Positions 60,875 to 64,000 of a stretch of 64,000 nucleotides of DNA are shown piece after piece. Numbering within the stretch: position 1 is the first letter of the stretch; every line of letters starts with the position of its first letter. This DNA comes from an uncultured Lachnospiraceae bacterium (GTDB lineage Bacteria > Bacillota > Clostridia > Lachnospirales > Lachnospiraceae). The stretch lies in assembly GCA_947591155.1 (NCBI GenBank), contig CANQDA010000003.1:62001-126000 (forward strand). Reading direction: 5' to 3'. A program made the position numbers and the translations under genes. A model generated the notes under the pieces. It was not told where the DNA came from. It ran no database searches and saw only the letters and a list, made by a program, of their open reading frames with translations.

Positions 60875-63800
60875 CTACAGGAATTCGTTGAATATCCTGT
60901 CGTATTCCGGCAGCAGGTTCACGTCCGTGTGGAGCGTAAAGTGGTCGCAGTCCGGGAATTCGATGATCTGCAGATCCTTCGCCACTTTTTTGGCCAGGAA
61001 GATCCTTCCCTCCACAGCGGTCTGGCTGCTGTCCTTTGACGCCAGCAGAAGCACGGTGTGCCCGTCGTAGGGCTTTATGGTCTTCACCTTGGAGTTAAAG
61101 TAGCTCAGCATACTGTAGCCGAACAGGATGCCCTCCTGCGGGATGTCGTGCTCCTTCACCTTCTGGATCAGGTATTCGTCCAGATCGTCGATCGTCAGCG
61201 TCTTTGCCGCCCCGGTACTCATGGACGGGATCATGTCCGTATCGCCCAGAAATACGATCGGCCTGCTGCCCCGGATTCTCTTGGTCCGCTCCGCCATCAC
61301 AAAGCCCAGTTCTCCGGCGAAGGAATAACCCACAAACCCGAAGATCCTGTCTGTCTTCGGAACCATAAGCTCCAGCAGCGTCATATACAGGTCCGCCACG
61401 TCGTCGAAGGTTCCGCCCTCAAACAGCTCCTTGAAATGGAAGTTCACCGTATCGAAGGTGATCATGTTAAACTTGCGGCACCAGTCCTCGACCAGATGCT
61501 GAATACTCGCGTGGAAGATAATGCCGTATAGAAACACAAGGGTCGGCTTGTTCTCGTCGAACTCGTTGAAGTGTCCGCAGATCCGGTACCCGCCGCGCGT
61601 AAACTCTTTTTTCAGACTGTCGTCCACACGATCCGTGATCCGGAAATTCCTTCCCGTCTCGCCTGCGAGCAGGGCGATCAGACGCACAGACAACAGATAT
61701 TCGGACAGGCCGCAGATATCCTTAAGCATCGGCGCGACCGCCGTCACCAGATAACTGCTTCCCTCGTCCTTTTTCACGCAGTACAGCCTGAACAGCGGAT
61801 TTCTCTGCAGATCGGCCTTCTCCTGCAAAAGCTCTTCCCGCAGACCTCTCACGAAGGAAAGCGGGTCCGCCTCGCCGGACGCGTCTGTGTACGTACAGCG
61901 CAGTGTCCGCCCCGAGAGCACACAGCGCGGAACGCTCACATCCTCGTACACGATCGACGCCGCAAGCGCGTCGTACATTTCCTCCATGCGGGCGAGCGCC
62001 CTGCCCACCGCAGCCTTCTCCGGCACGCTGTCGATCTCAAAGATACCGACAAACTCATAGCGGGCGTCTCTCAATTCTTCTGTCTTTTCCCTGATCGCCT
62101 CCTCCTGATCAGATGCGAACGGACGTATCTGCCTGATCTCTTCGCCGCGGCTCTCAAAATCCGCCTGTACGGTCTCGAATTCTTCTTCTGTCCACACCGT
62201 CTCTTTGTAGTCGCTCGCGGTCCTGACCGCGCGCTCCAGGGAATCCAGATATTCCGCTTCCTTCAGAAGCTCCGCGAGCACCGCGTCCATCATGGCTTTC
62301 ATCTGCCCCTGTCCGCAGAACTCCTCGCTGTAGGATACCGACAGCTTAAAGCGGCCGTTTTCTACCATACAGTTGATATTGATATCCGAACCGAAGCAGT
62401 TTTCCTTCAAGCCCACCGCGCCGGTGTCGACGTCCGTCACCACGCCAAACAGGCTCTCTTCTCCGTCTTTTGCCTCTCTTGCCGTCTCGCCCAGATAGTT
62501 AAAGCTGAGCTTTGCGGTCTTTTCTCTGGGCCAGCCGACCGTCTCTTCTCCCTCCAGGAAGCGCAGCACGTTATATCCCGCGCCCTTATCCGGGACCTTA
62601 TGAAGCGTCTCCTTTACCCGGATCAGATCCCCGCGGATGTCATCGCCCGCGTTGACGCCTCGCAGGATGACCGGATAGATGGAAGTAAACCATCCCACCG
62701 TCCGATCCAAGGTAAGTCCCTGCGCGATGTCCTCGCGCCCGTGGCCTTCCAGCTGGACGGAGACGCCGCTTGCCTGCATTTTCCTGCAGTAGGCCCTCGC
62801 CACCGCCGCCAGCAGGACGTCGTTCATATCCAGGTTCATGTTTTCTTTCTTCGCGCTCAAAAGCAGAGCCGTTTCTTCTCTGTCAAGAGCGGCCTCCAGC
62901 ATCGCGAAGCTGCGCGTGTAATCCTTCAGGTCTGAGGTCTCTGTCTGCGCGAGTTCCTCCTGCACCTTCTCCCAGTAGGGGATCTGTGCCTTCAAGGCCT
63001 CGCTGTCTCTGTAGACTCTCAGGGCTTCCGCGTAATCGCGGTAGTTGCTGGTCTTTTCTTCCAAAACCGGCGTCCGCCCGTCCAGCAGCTGCAGATAGGC
63101 CGTCTCCAGATCCGGCAGGATAACGCGCCAGGAAACGCCGTCTATGATCAGATGATGCGCCACCAAAAACAGCAGCTCCTCATCCGCCCTGCGGATCAGC
63201 GCCGCCCGAAGAAGCGCGCGTTCCATATCTATGCCCTTCTTGATGTCGGTGCACAGCTGCGTCAGCGCCTCTGCCCGGCCATCCGCCAGCTCATATTCTT
63301 CCAGAGGGATCACAGCCTCTTTGTCCCTTATGTACAGCCCGCCGTCTTTTACGACCGCGCGCAGCATATCGTGCTGGCGCGTCAGCTCTGTCAGCGCCCG
63401 CTGCAGCTTTTCCGTGTCCGCGCGCCCGTTTATCCTTAACAGCATAGACTGCGTAAAGAGCGAAGGCTGTGGAAGCTCCAGGTACTTAAAGAAGCTTACG
63501 ATGGCGCTGTCCGGTATGCTTCCGCTGATCGCCTCCTGGCTGACGGCGCCCGCCTCTTCCCGCTCCTGCGCCAGCGCCGCGATCTGCCGGACATTGTTCT
63601 GCTTTGTGATGTCCGAGATCTGCAGGCGGATGTTCTTTTTGCGCAGAATGCTGACCATGCGCATCGCCTTGATGGAATCGCCGCCCAGCTGGTAAAAGTT
63701 GTCCAGCGCTCCCACCTGATAGCGGATGCCGAGCACATCCTGAATGCACTGCGCGATAGCGGTCTCGTACGGCGTCTCCGGCGCCACATAATGCCTGCCC

Positions 63801-64000
63801 GCCACGATCGGCTCCGGCAGCGCGTTGTGATCCACCTTGCCGCCCGGGGTCAGCGGGATCTCATCGATACACATAAAGTGCGTGGGCACCATATAATCGC
63901 TCAACCGTTCCGCCAGATGCGCCTGCAGATCGGCCTCCATTTTTTCCAGCTCCTCCGCCTCCGGCTTTTCGTCCTTCAGCACATAGTACAGGATCAACTG
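60875..64000 (-). CDS. NRPS C-terminal part: A(end)-PCP-E-half C-TE (5' end outside window)
   Basis: At least 1,041 residues; the frame is open at the right edge and the beginning is not a real start. Seen in order: end of an adenylation domain with A10 lysine (PLTPGGKVDHNALP); carrier with Ser in LGGDSIKAM; epimerization domain with HHLIIDG, EGHGRE, TVGWFTSIYP and FNYLGE; a truncated condensation N-lobe (about 600-780) where the HHxxxDG site reads APMLKDI; and a thioesterase with GYSFAG nucleophile and a His in CDHFTLH. The E domain implies a D-configured residue before release. Carrier and E motifs are intact. AAAGGAGG-type sites precede the following gene, 43 bp away. Confidence 0.93.
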   Translation of the reverse strand, partial: QLILYYVLKDEKPEAEELEKMEADLQAHLAERLSDYMVPTHFMCIDEIPLTPGGKVDHNALPEPIVAGRHYVAPETPYETAIAQCIQDVLGIRYQVGALDNFYQLGGDSIKAMRMVSILRKKNIRLQISDITKQNNVRQIAALAQEREEAGAVSQEAISGSIPDSAIVSFFKYLELPQPSLFTQSMLLRINGRADTEKLQRALTELTRQHDMLRAVVKDGGLYIRDKEAVIPLEEYELADGRAEALTQLCTDIKKGIDMERALLRAALIRRADEELLFLVAHHLIIDGVSWRVILPDLETAYLQLLDGRTPVLEEKTSNYRDYAEALRVYRDSEALKAQIPYWEKVQEELAQTETSDLKDYTRSFAMLEAALDREETALLLSAKKENMNLDMNDVLLAAVARAYCRKMQASGVSVQLEGHGREDIAQGLTLDRTVGWFTSIYPVILRGVNAGDDIRGDLIRVKETLHKVPDKGAGYNVLRFLEGEETVGWPREKTAKLSFNYLGETAREAKDGEESLFGVVTDVDTGAVGLKENCFGSDININCMVENGRFKLSVSYSEEFCGQGQMKAMMDAVLAELLKEAEYLDSLERAVRTASDYKETVWTEEEFETVQADFESRGEEIRQIRPFASDQEEAIREKTEELRDARYEFVGIFEIDSVPEKAAVGRALARMEEMYDALAASIVYEDVSVPRCVLSGRTLRCTYTDASGEADPLSFVRGLREELLQEKADLQRNPLFRLYCVKKDEGSSYLVTAVAPMLKDICGLSEYLLSVRLIALLAGETGRNFRITDRVDDSLKKEFTRGGYRICGHFNEFDENKPTLVFLYGIIFHASIQHLVEDWCRKFNMITFDTVNFHFKELFEGGTFDDVADLYMTLLELMVPKTDRIFGFVGYSFAGELGFVMAERTKRIRGSRPIVFLGDTDMIPSMSTGAAKTLTIDDLDEYLIQKVKEHDIPQEGILFGYSMLSYFNSKVKTIKPYDGHTVLLLASKDSSQTAVEGRIFLAKKVAKDLQIIEFPDCDHFTLHTDVNLLPEYDRIFNEFL

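Noticed and set aside
63900..64000. Start of the NRPS gene near the right edge
   Set aside because: The first possible codon is a TTG in the middle of an adenylation domain; the frame continues past the edge.

Overview
The window looks like a GC-rich Clostridia chromosome, most likely Lachnospiraceae. The pointers are strong AGGAGG ribosome binding sites, a proline T-box leader, a type-3 prolyl-tRNA synthetase, EpsC-type serine acetyltransferase, CD3324-type and RNHCP-type small proteins, a DHHW/MBOAT pair and a Nif11-type peptide. Species cannot be named from sequence alone. Most genes are on the minus strand.

Layout. 1-5.2 kb: branched-chain amino-acid transport (livH cut by the window edge, SBP gene), proS behind a T-box, and a radical-SAM NrdG-type activase. 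5.3-15.5 kb: a repeat-rich unknown protein, then a minus-strand run read from a good promoter near 15.55 kb: MBOAT acyltransferase, SGNH/DHHW partner, exported SH3-like protein, PP-loop amidotransferase-like protein, formyltransferase-like protein, two-component system and a dedicated acyl carrier protein. It resembles a dlt-like envelope acylation system with unfamiliar parts. 15.7-25.7 kb: housekeeping (gdhA, htrA, DUF2284, a split DUF6077-like membrane protein, maf, epsC, iron alcohol dehydrogenase, a zinc-ribbon/LEA-like repeat protein). 25.7-30.2 kb: cupin, a LacI regulator and a divergent sulfonate/nitrate-type ABC transporter with two LacI-type operators. 30.2-30.4 kb: tRNA-Cys and tRNA-Glu. 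30.5-45.2 kb: M20 amidohydrolase, AraC and two LysR regulators, three aldo/keto reductases (one exported), MATE pump, 5'-nucleotidase, DinB, alpha/beta hydrolase, and a MITE-like 131-bp element with a 9-bp flanking direct repeat.

45.2-53.5 kb is accessory: an orphan Nif11-like precursor peptide, a C26 amidotransferase plus a scar of a second copy 7 kb away, an XRE-membrane regulator, an AlbA/Schlafen-type protein, GyrI-like and YjbR/DUF3795 proteins, a WYL regulator, an AbrB-PIN toxin-antitoxin pair, and RNHCP and CD3324 proteins.

53.7-64.0 kb is the most unusual part: the 3' end of a nonribosomal peptide synthetase locus on the minus strand. Order of transcription: NRPS end (A-PCP-E, a degenerate half condensation domain, TE), a 144-aa protein with six exact 20-aa repeats around a PxMPY motif, an AMP-forming ligase with a long tail carrying the same MPQ-x-PY motif six times, a hydrolase fused to a ligase domain that has lost its ATP loop and also has one MPQLPY motif, a free paralogue of that hydrolase, and an Sfp-type phosphopantetheinyl transferase. 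A short proline/methionine/tyrosine motif shared by three otherwise different proteins suggests a docking or co-assembly code, or a repeated peptide product. I know of no described system with this make-up.
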